64,000 nucleotides of DNA from Maioricimonas rarisocia (GTDB lineage Bacteria > Planctomycetota > Planctomycetia > Planctomycetales > Planctomycetaceae), in the NCBI RefSeq assembly GCF_007747795.1, contig NZ_CP036275.1, positions 1,974,001 to 2,038,000 of the forward strand, in the 5' to 3' direction. The notes under the pieces were generated by a model. It ran no database searches and was not told where the DNA came from. It was given only the letters and a program-made list of their open reading frames with translations. Positions 40,041 through 49,337 of this stretch are shown in pieces. Within the stretch, counting starts at the first letter, position 1; each line of letters opens with the position of its first letter. Position numbers and translations under genes: made by a program.

Positions 40041-40913
40041 ATGTCGACCGATCCCGATCTTCTGCGAACCTGGCGGGTAGCTGACCGGGTTCTCTCGCTG
40101 GGCCAGTTCCCGCTGCTGATGGGGATCGTGAATGCGACTCCCGACAGCTTCTCCGATGGCGGTCAGTTCCTCGATCCGGAGCGGGCGGTGGAGCATGCCC
40201 GGACGCTGGTCTCGCAGGGAGCCGACATCATCGACATCGGTGGCGAGTCGACCCGTCCCGGTTCCGATTCCGTCGCGCCGTCAGAGCAGTTGCGGCGCGT
40301 CATTCCCGTCGTCTCGGGGCTGGCGCAGCAGAGCGACGTGCTGATCTCGATCGACACCACCAGTGCCGAGGTGGCCCGCGAAGCGCTGGCCGCCGGCGCG
40401 CACATCGTCAACGACATTTCGGGCCTGACGTTCGACGAGCAGATGGTTCCGCTGGTGGCCAATGCGGACTGCGGCGTGATCTGCATGCACATCCAGGGAA
40501 CGCCGAAAACGATGCAGGACGCTCCTTGTTACGAAGACGTGGTACCGGACATCTGCAGGTTTCTCGAAGCACGTCTGTCGGTCCTGGAGAAGGCCGGCGT
40601 CGATCCGCAGCGGGTCGTCCTGGACCCGGGGATCGGGTTCGGCAAGACGGCCGCCCACAACCTCGAGATCCTCTCGAGCGTTGGCCAGCTTCGCAGCCTG
40701 GGGCGACCGGTGCTGATCGGCCATTCCCGCAAGCGGTTTCTCGAGAAGATTCTCGGCCGCGAACTGGATGAGCGAACGTGGGGAACCGTCGGAGTGTCTG
40801 TGGCCCTGGCCGCACAGCGGGCGGACATCCTGCGCGTCCACGACGTGCTGGCCGTGCGCGATGCGGTGCTGGCCTGGCACACCGTGATGTCGACGGCGGA
40901 CAGTCCGGACTGA
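40041..40913 (+). CDS. folP: Dihydropteroate synthase
   Basis: 290 aa; ATG at 40041 with AAGAGG upstream, even though the frame is open much further back. It joins p-aminobenzoate to dihydropterin pyrophosphate in folate synthesis. Family motifs in order: LMGIVNATPDSFSDGG, DIGGESTRPG, HIVNDISG, DPGIGFGKTAAHNLEIL and LIGHSRKRFL. Length is normal. It is not next to other folate genes. A 278-bp gap follows before the convergent gpsA. Confidence 0.97.
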   Translation: MSTDPDLLRTWRVADRVLSLGQFPLLMGIVNATPDSFSDGGQFLDPERAVEHARTLVSQGADIIDIGGESTRPGSDSVAPSEQLRRVIPVVSGLAQQSDVLISIDTTSAEVAREALAAGAHIVNDISGLTFDEQMVPLVANADCGVICMHIQGTPKTMQDAPCYEDVVPDICRFLEARLSVLEKAGVDPQRVVLDPGIGFGKTAAHNLEILSSVGQLRSLGRPVLIGHSRKRFLEKILGRELDERTWGTVGVSVALAAQRADILRVHDVLAVRDAVLAWHTVMSTADSPD

Positions 40914-41084
40914 GCGTCCCCTGCCCGTCTGGCGTGAGTGTTTTCTGGGCGGAGTTTTCTCCTGATTGTGTTGCGCAGCGGGTGGCCGGGGCGCCGGTCA
41001 CCCCGCACGAACGAGCCACCGGCGTCAATGCAGTTGTGACGCGGCATCGTCTGTAGCGAGGCCACGGCCCCAGTCGTGTGACGA

Positions 41085-41112
41085 AGTCGGACAGGAATGT
41101 CTGCCCCACCTG
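41085..41112. repeat. Partial copy of the small GGCAGACA hairpin repeat, reverse orientation
   Basis: GGACAGGAATGTCTGCCCC is the reverse complement of the GGGGCAGACATTCCTGTC part of the hairpin seen in the arrays. It is a single copy between folP and gpsA. Confidence 0.6.
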
Positions 41113-41191
41113 GCCGATACCCGTAAAAGCGCCGTACTCACGTGGCTGGCGGTCGTCGGGGAGCGAAGTCCCTCTGCCTGCCAGTTCCGGC

Positions 41192-42202
41192 TCACCAGAA
41201 GCTGGGCGTTTCCATCTTGGGCGGACGCAGCATGAGGCTGGTGGTTGCCTCGACGGCCGACTTGTCTTCGAACAGCACCGCGTACACTTCGGCGGTGATC
41301 GGCATGTCGATGCCCTGGTTGTCGGCAAGCTCGTAGATGGAACGGGCCGCGTTGACCCCTTCGGCGACGGCTTCCATCGACCCGAGGATGGCGTCGAGCG
41401 TTTCTCCCTTGCCAAGGCGTTCGCCAACCATCCGGTTGCGGCCGAACGGACTGATGCAGGTGGTGATCAGGTCGCCGATTCCGGCCAGGCCGGCAAAGGT
41501 GGTCGACTCGGCCCCCTGGGAGACGCCGAAGCGGCTCATCTCGACGATGCCGCGGGTCATCAGGGCGGACTTGGCGTTGTCGCCGAAGCCGAGCCCGTCA
41601 CAGATGCCGGCAGCGATGGCGATGACATTCTTGAGTGCTCCGGCCAGCTCGACACCGATGAGGTCGGGGTTGGTGTAGACCCGGAAGCGGTCGGTGCTGA
41701 ACATCGACTGCACGCGACGGGCCAGGGCGACGTCCCCGCTGGCAGCGACGACGCTGGCCGGCAGGCGTCGGGCGATCTCTTCGGCATGGCTGGGGCCGCT
41801 GAGCGCGACCACGGCCCGATTGCCCAGGATTTCGCCAATGATCTGACTGGGCCGCTGAAAGGTGCCGGTCTCGAGACCCTTGACGACGCTGATGACCGGG
41901 CGGTTCTCCTTGAGTTCCGGTGCGATCGCTTCGAGAGACTCGCGGAGGAATTCGGTAGGGATGGCGACGATGAGGTAATCGGCCCCGTCGAGGGCGGCCG
42001 GGAGGTCGCTGGTGATTTCGACGGCATCGGGAATTGTGACGCCCGGGAGCAGCCGGCGGTTCTCGCGCTGCTCGCTCATGTTGCGTGCGTGTTCGGGATT
42101 GCGGGCCCAGATCGTCACGCTCTGATCGGGATGATCGGTCAGCAGAATCGAGCAGGCCGTTGCCATCGCTCCGCTGCCGAGAATGGTCGTCTTGATCGAC
42201 AT
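41192..42202 (-). CDS. gpsA: NAD(P)-dependent glycerol-3-phosphate dehydrogenase
   Basis: 336 aa. It makes sn-glycerol 3-phosphate from dihydroxyacetone phosphate for phospholipid synthesis. The N-terminus TTILGSGAMATA is the NAD(P)-binding motif. The catalytic region ELAGALKNVIAIAAGICDGL holds the conserved Lys, followed by GDNAKSALMTRG and FAGLAGIGDLITTC, all typical. Length matches the family. It is transcribed away from the small gene at 42481. Confidence 0.97.
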   Translation of the reverse strand: MSIKTTILGSGAMATACSILLTDHPDQSVTIWARNPEHARNMSEQRENRRLLPGVTIPDAVEITSDLPAALDGADYLIVAIPTEFLRESLEAIAPELKENRPVISVVKGLETGTFQRPSQIIGEILGNRAVVALSGPSHAEEIARRLPASVVAASGDVALARRVQSMFSTDRFRVYTNPDLIGVELAGALKNVIAIAAGICDGLGFGDNAKSALMTRGIVEMSRFGVSQGAESTTFAGLAGIGDLITTCISPFGRNRMVGERLGKGETLDAILGSMEAVAEGVNAARSIYELADNQGIDMPITAEVYAVLFEDKSAVEATTSLMLRPPKMETPSFW

Positions 42203-42480
42203 GGTGTTCCGATTCCAGCAATGTCACCGGGGGTACGCGCGAAGGCCGAGAGCCGTCGAGGTTGCCCCAATCCATACAACCGGCACATCCGGCCAGCGGT
42301 TTCTGACGGGCAGACTCTCTTCGCGGGAATCTTTTGCCTTGAGGACGCCCCGACCTAGATTTCATCCGATCCGTTACAGGCGGCCGCATCCCGGAGCGAT
42401 CTGCTCGCAGGGACGTCGAGTGCGGGACGTCGTCCGTACGCCGACCGGTCATTGAAGTCCCAGCACACGGGAGTACTCTA

Positions 42481-42711
42481 ATGCATGTTGTTGATGAACA
42501 ACAGACTTCGTTTGTCGACCGCCGCAAGTCATCCGAGAACAGTCCTCCCGGTGTGGAACGCCGGCAGTTCTCCGATTCCCGCAGTGCCAGCCGTCCCGAA
42601 GTCCGGGAACTGGCCGAGGCAGTGGATCAGTACAAGCTGCGGCATCGACGTCGTTTCATCACGTTCGATGAACTGTACGACGTGATGGTCGAACTCGGCT
42701 ACCACAAATAA
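42481..42711 (+). CDS. Small conserved-looking hypothetical protein, 76 aa
   Basis: ATG at 42481 with GGGAG upstream. The charged N-terminus (VDRRKSSENSPPGVERRQF) leads to a helical C-terminal domain (LAEAVDQYKLRHRRRF, then FDELYDVMVELGYHK). The final motif resembles short planctomycete proteins of unknown function. It may be cotranscribed with the DUF1802 gene 54 bp downstream. Confidence 0.75.
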   Translation: MHVVDEQQTSFVDRRKSSENSPPGVERRQFSDSRSASRPEVRELAEAVDQYKLRHRRRFITFDELYDVMVELGYHK

Positions 42712-42765
42712 GGCGCCGCCGGTCGACGCGGGAGCATGCGATTCGATGGCGGCGACAGGATCGCC

Positions 42766-43350
42766 ATGACATCGATCGCTCCTGCCAGCCGCTTCGCACT
42801 GAAGGAATGGGCTGCGGTCTGCGCGGCCCTGGCGACTGGTCGCCAGATGATGCTGCTCCGCAAGGGGGGCATCCTCGAAGAGACCGGTTCGTTTGAAGTC
42901 GCCCACCGCCAGTTCTGGCTGTATCCAACGCAGTTCCATCAGTCTGCCGATCAGTTCGTGGACGGGGCGCGTCCCCTGCTGGAGACCGTCGCTGCAGCCG
43001 AACCGGCACGCGGTCAGCTTCGGCTGACGCACCTGGCGGTCGTCGAAGATGTTTACCAACTCGACGACGAGGCCCTGCTGCCGAAGCTTGCCGACTGGCA
43101 CGTGCTCGCTCCTCACGTCCTCGAGCAGCGGTTCAATTACCGCGAGCCGGGACTGTACGCTTTGACCGTGCGCGTTTACGAACGTTCGTCGCCGCACGAA
43201 CTGGCCGAGGCGCCGGAGTTCGCCGGCTGCAAGAGCTGGGTCGATCTTGGGACCGACCTGCCGGCCGATGATCTGACGCCGGTTCTCGTCGAAGACGCCT
43301 TTTCTGCCAGAGCCGAGCAGATCCGCAGTCGGCTCTCGGGGAACTCCTGA
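42766..43350 (+). CDS. DUF1802 family protein
   Basis: 194 aa from an ATG at 42766 with AGGA upstream; an ATG at 42736 would add ten residues. Family features: ALKEWAAVCAALATGRQMML near the start, LLRKGGILEETGSFEV, and FWLYPTQFHQ. The function of DUF1802 is unknown, though it occurs in cyanobacteria and planctomycetes. Convergent with dgkA, 18 bp apart. Confidence 0.85.
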   Translation: MTSIAPASRFALKEWAAVCAALATGRQMMLLRKGGILEETGSFEVAHRQFWLYPTQFHQSADQFVDGARPLLETVAAAEPARGQLRLTHLAVVEDVYQLDDEALLPKLADWHVLAPHVLEQRFNYREPGLYALTVRVYERSSPHELAEAPEFAGCKSWVDLGTDLPADDLTPVLVEDAFSARAEQIRSRLSGNS

Positions 43351-43368
43351 TGAAGGACCGCCGGAAAG

Positions 43369-43773
43369 TCAGCCGCTCGTTCCGAGAAGTCGAATCCAGA
43401 GTGGCGGGCCGAGCACGATGAGGCCGACGATGACCGCCGTGACCGCGGCCGTCAGCACTCCCCCGGCCGAACAGTCCTTGGCGATCTTTGCCAGCCGATG
43501 GTACTCCGGCGAGGCAAGGTCGACGGCGGTTTCGATGGCCGTGTTGAACATCTCCGCGGTCCAGACCAGGCCGATCGCCAGCGCGAGGATCGCCCAGTCC
43601 GCGCTGTCGATCCTCAGCCAGATGCCGAGGCCGCAGACGATGGCCGCAGCAACGAGGTGGATGCGAAAGTTCCGTTGCGTGGCGACCGCGTAGGCGAGTC
43701 CGGCCAGCGCAGCGCGAAAGGCCTGGCCAAGTGTCGATCGCCACTGTCGCGGGGAATCCGCCACGTCACTCAC
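43369..43773 (-). CDS. dgkA: Diacylglycerol kinase (DgkA type)
   Basis: 134 aa with three membrane segments. It phosphorylates diacylglycerol or undecaprenol in the inner membrane. Conserved residues lie in NFRIHLVAAA and WTAEMFNTAIETAVDL, then AKDCSAGGVL, typical of the family. The GTG start at 43773 shares four bases (GTGA) with the upstream phosphoesterase stop, a usual sign of translational coupling; a more upstream GTG (43827) would lie within that gene. Length is typical for Gram-positive-type DgkA/UdpK. Confidence 0.92.
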   Translation of the reverse strand: MSDVADSPRQWRSTLGQAFRAALAGLAYAVATQRNFRIHLVAAAIVCGLGIWLRIDSADWAILALAIGLVWTAEMFNTAIETAVDLASPEYHRLAKIAKDCSAGGVLTAAVTAVIVGLIVLGPPLWIRLLGTSG

Positions 43774-44942
43774 GTCGTTGCAGGTTCGGGGGATTTCAGA
43801 GTCAGCCGGGTAATCTCCGGCCGGCACCTCAAGCGAAGCGGATGGCGGCCCGACAGGCCGCGGGAGACGTACATCAGCGTCGGCGACTCCCAGAACGCTC
43901 CGCCGGAGTACCGCGAGCCGTAGATGCTCGGCGAGTAGACCGGGCCGATCACCGGCAAATTGACCTGTCCGCCATGATTGTGTCCCGAGAGCATCAGGTC
44001 CACTCCGTCGCGGCGGGCCCGTCCGATGTTGTCCGGTGTGTGGCAGACCAGCAGCCGAAAGTCGTGCTGTGCTGCGTCATCGAAGCGGGGGGGCTGCCCC
44101 ATCCAAGGCGTTTCGTCTCCGCCGATCGCCAGCGTCCGCCCCTCATAGGGAATGTGGATGACCTGCGAGGCGAGATCGTGCCAGCCGAGGGCATGCATGT
44201 GGTTGCGGATTTCCTGGTCCCGCAGGTACCAGTCGTGGTTTCCGAGAATGTAGTACTGTCCGAGTCGGCCGTGGATGCGACCGAGCGTTTCGGGAAGCCA
44301 CTCTTCACACTCCTGGCGGTCGAGCAGATCGCCGGAGAAGATCACGAGATCCGATGTGTGCTCGAGGCACATCTCCGTCACACGCTCGAAGAACGGCTTG
44401 TCGAGTGTGCCGACCATGTGCCAGTCGCTCAGATGCAGGATCGAGAGTCCGTCCCATTCGCGCGGCAGACGCGGGAGGACAAACGTGTGATGGCTGAATT
44501 CGACCTGAAAGATTTCGTTGCAGGGAGTCTTTGCCAGCCAGAGCAGCGGTCCCTCGCCGAGGGGCGGTCCACCCAGTTCCTTCGCGATATCGACGACCTC
44601 CGAGCGGGAGGCACGTTGCTGCCTGGGAGGCCGGTGAGTCAGGTACCGGACTGACGCCCAGAGCAGCCCGAGCGTCCCGGCGGCGCAGAGACAGAGATAG
44701 AGCCGCCAGCCGAGAGAAACTTCGTGCCAGGAACCGCCGAGGAGCAGCTTCGGCCCGGTCAGCCCGACGAACCAGACGAGGATAATCGGGAACAGCGGAA
44801 TGAGCAGGTCATGAATGTGACGCAGGTTTTTGAGCGTGCGGCACGGAAGCGGCAGCCCGTGCACACGGTTGACCAGCGTCACCAGCAGCGATGTGTGTCC
44901 CGCAATGAGCAGGAACAGCAGCAGAGCGTTCCACCAGTTCAC
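43770..44942 (-). CDS. Membrane-anchored metallophosphoesterase
   Basis: 390 aa. The first ~105 residues carry three hydrophobic segments (NALLLFLLIAGHTSLLVTL, LIPLFPIILVWFVGL, LYLCLCAAGTLGLLW), then a calcineurin-like phosphoesterase domain. All metal motifs are intact: HLSDWHMVG, SGDLLDRQ, LGNHDWYL, VCHTPDN, GHNHGGQ. This resembles the YkuE/YaeI group, some of which act on phospholipid or lipid-phosphate substrates. It is translationally coupled to dgkA, so a role in lipid phosphate turnover is a fair inference. Confidence 0.9.
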   Translation of the reverse strand: MNWWNALLLFLLIAGHTSLLVTLVNRVHGLPLPCRTLKNLRHIHDLLIPLFPIILVWFVGLTGPKLLLGGSWHEVSLGWRLYLCLCAAGTLGLLWASVRYLTHRPPRQQRASRSEVVDIAKELGGPPLGEGPLLWLAKTPCNEIFQVEFSHHTFVLPRLPREWDGLSILHLSDWHMVGTLDKPFFERVTEMCLEHTSDLVIFSGDLLDRQECEEWLPETLGRIHGRLGQYYILGNHDWYLRDQEIRNHMHALGWHDLASQVIHIPYEGRTLAIGGDETPWMGQPPRFDDAAQHDFRLLVCHTPDNIGRARRDGVDLMLSGHNHGGQVNLPVIGPVYSPSIYGSRYSGGAFWESPTLMYVSRGLSGRHPLRLRCRPEITRLTLKSPEPATT

Positions 44943-45162
44943 GGTTGTTCAATTCCCGTAGGATGCGGCGGTCGGTCGGACCCGGGACCGATCGTCGGTC
45001 GGCTCGTCAATCCGTTGACGCGGTCGACAATTGTAGCGTCCGATCCGGTCCCCGCTATGAACGAACTGTGACTTCCGGGGCGGCCGCTCGCTGCCGTCGG
45101 CGAGGCGGGTTTCTATAATCCGGCGGTTTCCGGCAACGATTCTCCGACTCTGATGGACCAGC

Positions 45163-46995
45163 ATGGGTTACGCGAACCTCCAGTCCTGCCTGCGGGATCT
45201 CGAACAGACCGGCCAGCTCGTCCGGATTCAGGATGAGGTCGATCCGTACCTCGAAGCGGCGGAGATCCAGCGGCGCGTCTATCAGGCCGGAGGGCCGGCG
45301 ATCCTGTACGAGCGGGTGAAGGACTGCCGGTTCCCGATGGTCAGCAACCTGTTCGGGACGCTGGAGCGAACGCGGTTTCTGTTCCGCGATACGATCGAAC
45401 TCGTCCGTCGGCTGGTCGATCTGAAGATCGACCCGACGGTCGCGATGCAGCGGCCGTTGCATTACGGCCGGGCCTTTCCTGTCGCGTGGGCGATGCAGCC
45501 GAAGTTCGTCCGCAGTGGACCGGCGATCGAATGTGAGACGACGCTCGATCAGCTCCCGCAGCTTCAGTCCTGGCCGGACGACGGCGGCTCCTTCATCACG
45601 TTGCCGGCCGTGTACTCGGAGAATCCCGACCGTCCTGGCTGGCAGAAGTCGAACCTCGGCATGTACCGGGTGCAACTGGCGGGGAACGAATACGCCCTCA
45701 ACCGGCAGGTGGGGCTGCATTACCAGATTCATCGTTCGATCGGTGTGCAGCATGCTGCGGCGATTCGGCGGGGAGAGCCGTTTCGGGTGAACATCTTTGT
45801 CGGTGGCCCCCCTGCCCTGCCGTTGTCCGCCGTGATGCCGCTGCCGGAGGGACTCTCGGAACTCACCTTCGCCGGCGCGATGAGTGGTCGCCGGCTGCGG
45901 ATGATTCGACGCGACGGCGGGCTGCCGATTGCGGCCGAAGCGGACTTCTGCATCGTCGGCACGGTCGATCCGGATCGTCAGTTGCCGGAGGGGCCGTTTG
46001 GTGATCATCTCGGCTATTACAGTCTCGTGCATGACTTTCCGGTGCTGAATGTCGAGAAGGTGTACCATCGCCGGGATGCGGTCTGGCCGTTCACCGTCGT
46101 CGGCCGCCCGCCGCAGGAAGACACGTCGTTCGGCGAGATCATTCACGAGATCACCGGCCCGGCGATCCCCTCGGTCCTGCCGGGGGTGAAGGCCGTGCAT
46201 GCGGTCGATGCTGCCGGCGTTCATCCGCTGCTGCTGGCGATCGGTTCGGAGCGTTACGTCCCGTACGCTGCCGAGCGGACTCCGCAGGAACTGCTCACCC
46301 AGGCGAACGCGATTCTGGGGCAGGGGCAGCTTTCGCTCGCCAAGTACCTGCTGATCGTCGCGGGTGAGGACAATCCGGATCTGGAGATCCACGACATTGC
46401 TGCCTTCCTGCGGCATCTGCTCGAGCGGGTGGACTGGGAGCGGGATCTGCACTTTCAGACGCGCACGACGATCGACACGCTCGATTACTCGGGTGAGGGG
46501 TTCAATCAGGGATCGAAGCTGGTGATTGCCGCGGCCGGTGCAGCACGCCGCGAACTGGGTTGCGAGGTTCCCTCTGACCTGACACTCCCGGACCGTTTCC
46601 GTGATCCGCACGTTGTGCTGCCGGGGGTTCTCGCGGTCTCGGCGCCGAAGTGCTCCGACCGTCGCGACGGTATGGCCCGGCGATTTTGTGAGGCGGCCGA
46701 AGCCGGGCAGGCTCTGAGTGGCTTTCCGCTGATTGTGCTTGTGGACGATGCGGAATTCACGGCACGTACGCTGAGCAACTTCCTGTGGGTGACGTTTACG
46801 CGATCGAATCCCGCCGCGGACATCGACGGCATTGGTTCCTTCACGGAAGACAAGCACTGGGGCTGCCGGGGGGCGCTGGTGATTGATGCCCGGATCAAGC
46901 CGCATCATGCACCGCCGCTGATCGAAGATCCTGAAGTTACGCGGCGCGTGGATCAGCTGGGAGCACCGGGCGGTCCGCTGCACGGGGTGTTGTGA
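45163..46995 (+). CDS. UbiD family decarboxylase
   Basis: 610 aa, the length of anaerobic UbiD-type enzymes that use prenylated FMN to (de)carboxylate aromatic or unsaturated acids. The N-terminus MGYANLQSCLRDLEQTGQL is typical. Motifs near the active site include MYRVQLAGNEYALNRQVGLH, and PEGPFGDHLGYYS with the Glu and Asp of the E-R-D/E set; GGPPALPLSAVMPLPEG also fits. No ubiX (prenyl-FMN synthase) is in the window. Substrate could be the ubiquinone/menaquinone precursor or another aromatic acid. It is monocistronic and is followed 8 bp after its stop by a repeat element. Confidence 0.9.
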   Translation: MGYANLQSCLRDLEQTGQLVRIQDEVDPYLEAAEIQRRVYQAGGPAILYERVKDCRFPMVSNLFGTLERTRFLFRDTIELVRRLVDLKIDPTVAMQRPLHYGRAFPVAWAMQPKFVRSGPAIECETTLDQLPQLQSWPDDGGSFITLPAVYSENPDRPGWQKSNLGMYRVQLAGNEYALNRQVGLHYQIHRSIGVQHAAAIRRGEPFRVNIFVGGPPALPLSAVMPLPEGLSELTFAGAMSGRRLRMIRRDGGLPIAAEADFCIVGTVDPDRQLPEGPFGDHLGYYSLVHDFPVLNVEKVYHRRDAVWPFTVVGRPPQEDTSFGEIIHEITGPAIPSVLPGVKAVHAVDAAGVHPLLLAIGSERYVPYAAERTPQELLTQANAILGQGQLSLAKYLLIVAGEDNPDLEIHDIAAFLRHLLERVDWERDLHFQTRTTIDTLDYSGEGFNQGSKLVIAAAGAARRELGCEVPSDLTLPDRFRDPHVVLPGVLAVSAPKCSDRRDGMARRFCEAAEAGQALSGFPLIVLVDDAEFTARTLSNFLWVTFTRSNPAADIDGIGSFTEDKHWGCRGALVIDARIKPHHAPPLIEDPEVTRRVDQLGAPGGPLHGVL

Positions 46996-47802
46996 GGGAT
47001 GAGTAGGGTGCTGTCGCCGGAGGCGACGCACCCTTTGCACGTTGTGGGCGTGTGACATCGGGATGGTGCGTCACGGGTGTGCAGACGCGGCATATCGACG
47101 GGGATGGATTGACGAATTGCGGCTTGCCGTGACACACCCTGTATGCCTGCGGACGTGGCCTCTTGTCGGCTGCGCCGACCCCGGTTGGCGAGCAACCGGG
47201 GCTACCCGAGAGGGGGCCGTCGCAGGATGTTTGCCACGCCCATCACTCCGCTGTGCTGCGTTCTGGGTCGTGCCACACGGTGATGGGGGCCGTAGGGTGC
47301 TGTCGCCGGAGGCGACGCACCATTCGCACGTTGTGGGCGTGTGACATCGGGTTGGTGCGTCACGGAGTCGACTGGTTCAGAGAGCGTTGTCCGGAGTGGA
47401 TCGACGAATTGCGGCTTGCCGTGACACACCCTGTATGCCGGCGGACGTGGCCTCTTGTCGGATGCGCCGACCCCGGTTGGCGAGCAACCGGGGCTACCCG
47501 AGAGGGGGTAAGTCGCACGACGATTGCCAGCCCATCACTCCGCTGCGCTTCGTTCTGGGACGTGCCACCCGGCCTGAACTCGCTGGTGCTTCGTGCTGGT
47601 ACTGTGAGAGAGCCGCATGCTTGCCTTGAAGATGCAAGCAGGGCACCCGGCGTCAGGCAGCCATGTCGTCGCACCCTCACGGTCGCGGCTCGTACTCTCG
47701 CGAAGCGTGGCACCCGGCTGCCGGTTGATGTCGGCGTGGCGTCCGACGTACAGTCCGGCGGTAACGGGACCCGGCCGCCTGAATGTCAACGGATGATGAA
47801 TC
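46996..47802. repeat. Repeat cluster with two ~290-bp units
   Basis: Elements begin at 47003 and about 47291 (GTAGGGTGCTGTCGCC), each with a right end CCGTGACACACCCTGTATG, then a CCCCGGTTGGCGAGCAACCGG hairpin. The sequence 47075-47275 is almost identical to 49637-49843. From about 47570 to 47802 no repeat or gene is recognised; it may hold the NUDIX promoter. Confidence 0.88.
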
Positions 47803-48318
47803 GTGACGGGTGATGACACTGCCGAAGAGATCTTCGACGTCTGTGATGCCGACGACCGGGTGATCGGTCAGGCGGCCCGCGCCCACGTTCATGCCCAGGG
47901 TTTGCTGCATCGAGCCGTGCACATTTTCGTGTTTCGCACGGACGGGCGGCTGCTGGTGCACCGGCGGTCGGCGACCAAGGATGAGTATCCGCACTGCTAC
48001 ACGTCGTCGGCGTCGGGGCATCTCGGTGCCGGCGAGGATTACGAACCGGCGGCCGCGCGCGAACTGGAAGAAGAACTGGGGCTGACGTCGCTGCTGGAGT
48101 ATCTGGCGAAGTTTCCGGGCGGGCCGGAGACGGCGAACGAGCATTCGGTGCTGTTCCGGACGGTGACCGATGCCGATCCGACTCCCGATCCGGGCGAGAT
48201 CGAGAGCATCGAGTATCTGACGATCTCGGAAGTGGCCGATCGGCTGAAGCGGCATCCCGCTCAGTTCACGCCCCCTTTCCGGATCCTGTTTTCGTGGTAT
48301 CACGACCAGGTCACGTGA
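47803..48318 (+). CDS. NUDIX hydrolase (YfcD/IDI-like)
   Basis: 171 aa from a GTG at 47803; the ribosome binding site is weak. The NUDIX box is visible: GHLGAGEDYEPAAARELEEE then LGL, matching GX5EX7REUXEEXGU, which holds Mg for pyrophosphate hydrolysis. The start EEIFDVCDADDRVIGQAAR and LLHRAVHIFVF resemble the YfcD/isopentenyl-diphosphate-isomerase-like subgroup. The substrate is not known. It lies 185 bp upstream of terC in the same direction, and near-identical repeats flank both. Confidence 0.9.
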   Translation: MTGDDTAEEIFDVCDADDRVIGQAARAHVHAQGLLHRAVHIFVFRTDGRLLVHRRSATKDEYPHCYTSSASGHLGAGEDYEPAAARELEEELGLTSLLEYLAKFPGGPETANEHSVLFRTVTDADPTPDPGEIESIEYLTISEVADRLKRHPAQFTPPFRILFSWYHDQVT

Positions 48319-48503
48319 TCCGGACCGGCGAAATCCCGTCGCGCCAGGTCGTGGAACACTTGGGGGAGTGGTGGTCCGCTCCGTATCATGCCGATCGCCG
48401 TGGCGGTGACGCGGACCGTTCTCTTTCCCGATGACGATTGTTTGCCGCCCGTTTCCGTTGGCCCGACATCTCGCGACCGCCTGGACCTGACTGGAGCCTG
48501 CCC

Positions 48504-49337
48504 GTGGACTGGTTGTTTGCCCTGATCGCCCTGACGGCGATGGAGATCGTGCTTGGCATCGACAACATTGTCTTCATCGCCATCCTGGCGAGCCGGCTGC
48601 CGGAGCATCAGCAGGCCCGGGCGAGAACGATCGGACTGGCGGCGGCGCTGGTGACGCGAATCCTGCTGCTGCTTTCACTGAAGTGGATTCTCGGCCTGAC
48701 CGAGCCGCTGTTCTACCTGAGCGATTTCGGGATTCCGGTCGAGTGGTTCGGAACGGCGGCACCGGCGAACGGCCACACGGCCGGTCACGGTTCGAACGGT
48801 GCCGAGATCAACGCGGTCTCGGTGCGCGATCTGATTCTGCTGGGGGGCGGGCTGTTCCTGATCGGCAAGAGTGTGCTGGAGATCCACCACAAGATCGAAG
48901 GGCAGACAGAAGGGCACAGGGACGCGAAGGCGAGCAGCTTCGCCGGCGTCGTGACTCAGATCGCCATTCTCGACATCGTGTTCTCGCTGGACTCGGTGAT
49001 TACCGCCGTCGGCATGGTGGACAAGGACAAGCTGTGGGTGATGGTGGTCGCCATCATCCTGGCGATCATCGTGATGCTGGTGTTTGCCGGGAGGGTGAGC
49101 GCGTTTATCGAGAAACATCCCACCTTGAAGATGCTGGCGCTCAGTTTCCTCATTCTGATTGGCGTGCTGCTGGTGGCCGAGGGGATCGGGACGCACTTCA
49201 ACAAGGGGTACGTCTACTTTGCGATGGCGTTCTCGCTGGGAGTGGAGGTCCTCAACCTTCAGGTGAGGATGCGGACGCGGGCCCGGCAGGCGGCCGATCA
49301 GGCGCTGGAGGAGTCGCCGGATCAACCGAAGCTGTAG
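48504..49337 (+). CDS. TerC family integral membrane protein
   Basis: 277 aa from a GTG at 48504, chosen because homologues begin with this hydrophobic segment (DWLFALIALTAMEIV) and TGGAG lies upstream. Two acidic membrane motifs define the family: EIVLGIDNIVFI at the first helix and LDIVFSLDSVITAVGM in the second half. Seven or eight helices are predicted by hydrophobicity. TerC/Alx proteins are linked to manganese efflux and metal loading at the membrane. A soluble insertion with HTAGHGSNGAE is present between helices. The TAG stop borders the next repeat cluster. Confidence 0.92.
   Translation: MDWLFALIALTAMEIVLGIDNIVFIAILASRLPEHQQARARTIGLAAALVTRILLLLSLKWILGLTEPLFYLSDFGIPVEWFGTAAPANGHTAGHGSNGAEINAVSVRDLILLGGGLFLIGKSVLEIHHKIEGQTEGHRDAKASSFAGVVTQIAILDIVFSLDSVITAVGMVDKDKLWVMVVAIILAIIVMLVFAGRVSAFIEKHPTLKMLALSFLILIGVLLVAEGIGTHFNKGYVYFAMAFSLGVEVLNLQVRMRTRARQAADQALEESPDQPKL

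Noticed and set aside
45055-47058. Antisense frame of 667 codons over the UbiD gene
   Set aside because: Arg/His/Pro-rich with no motif; the sense frame is a full-length UbiD protein.
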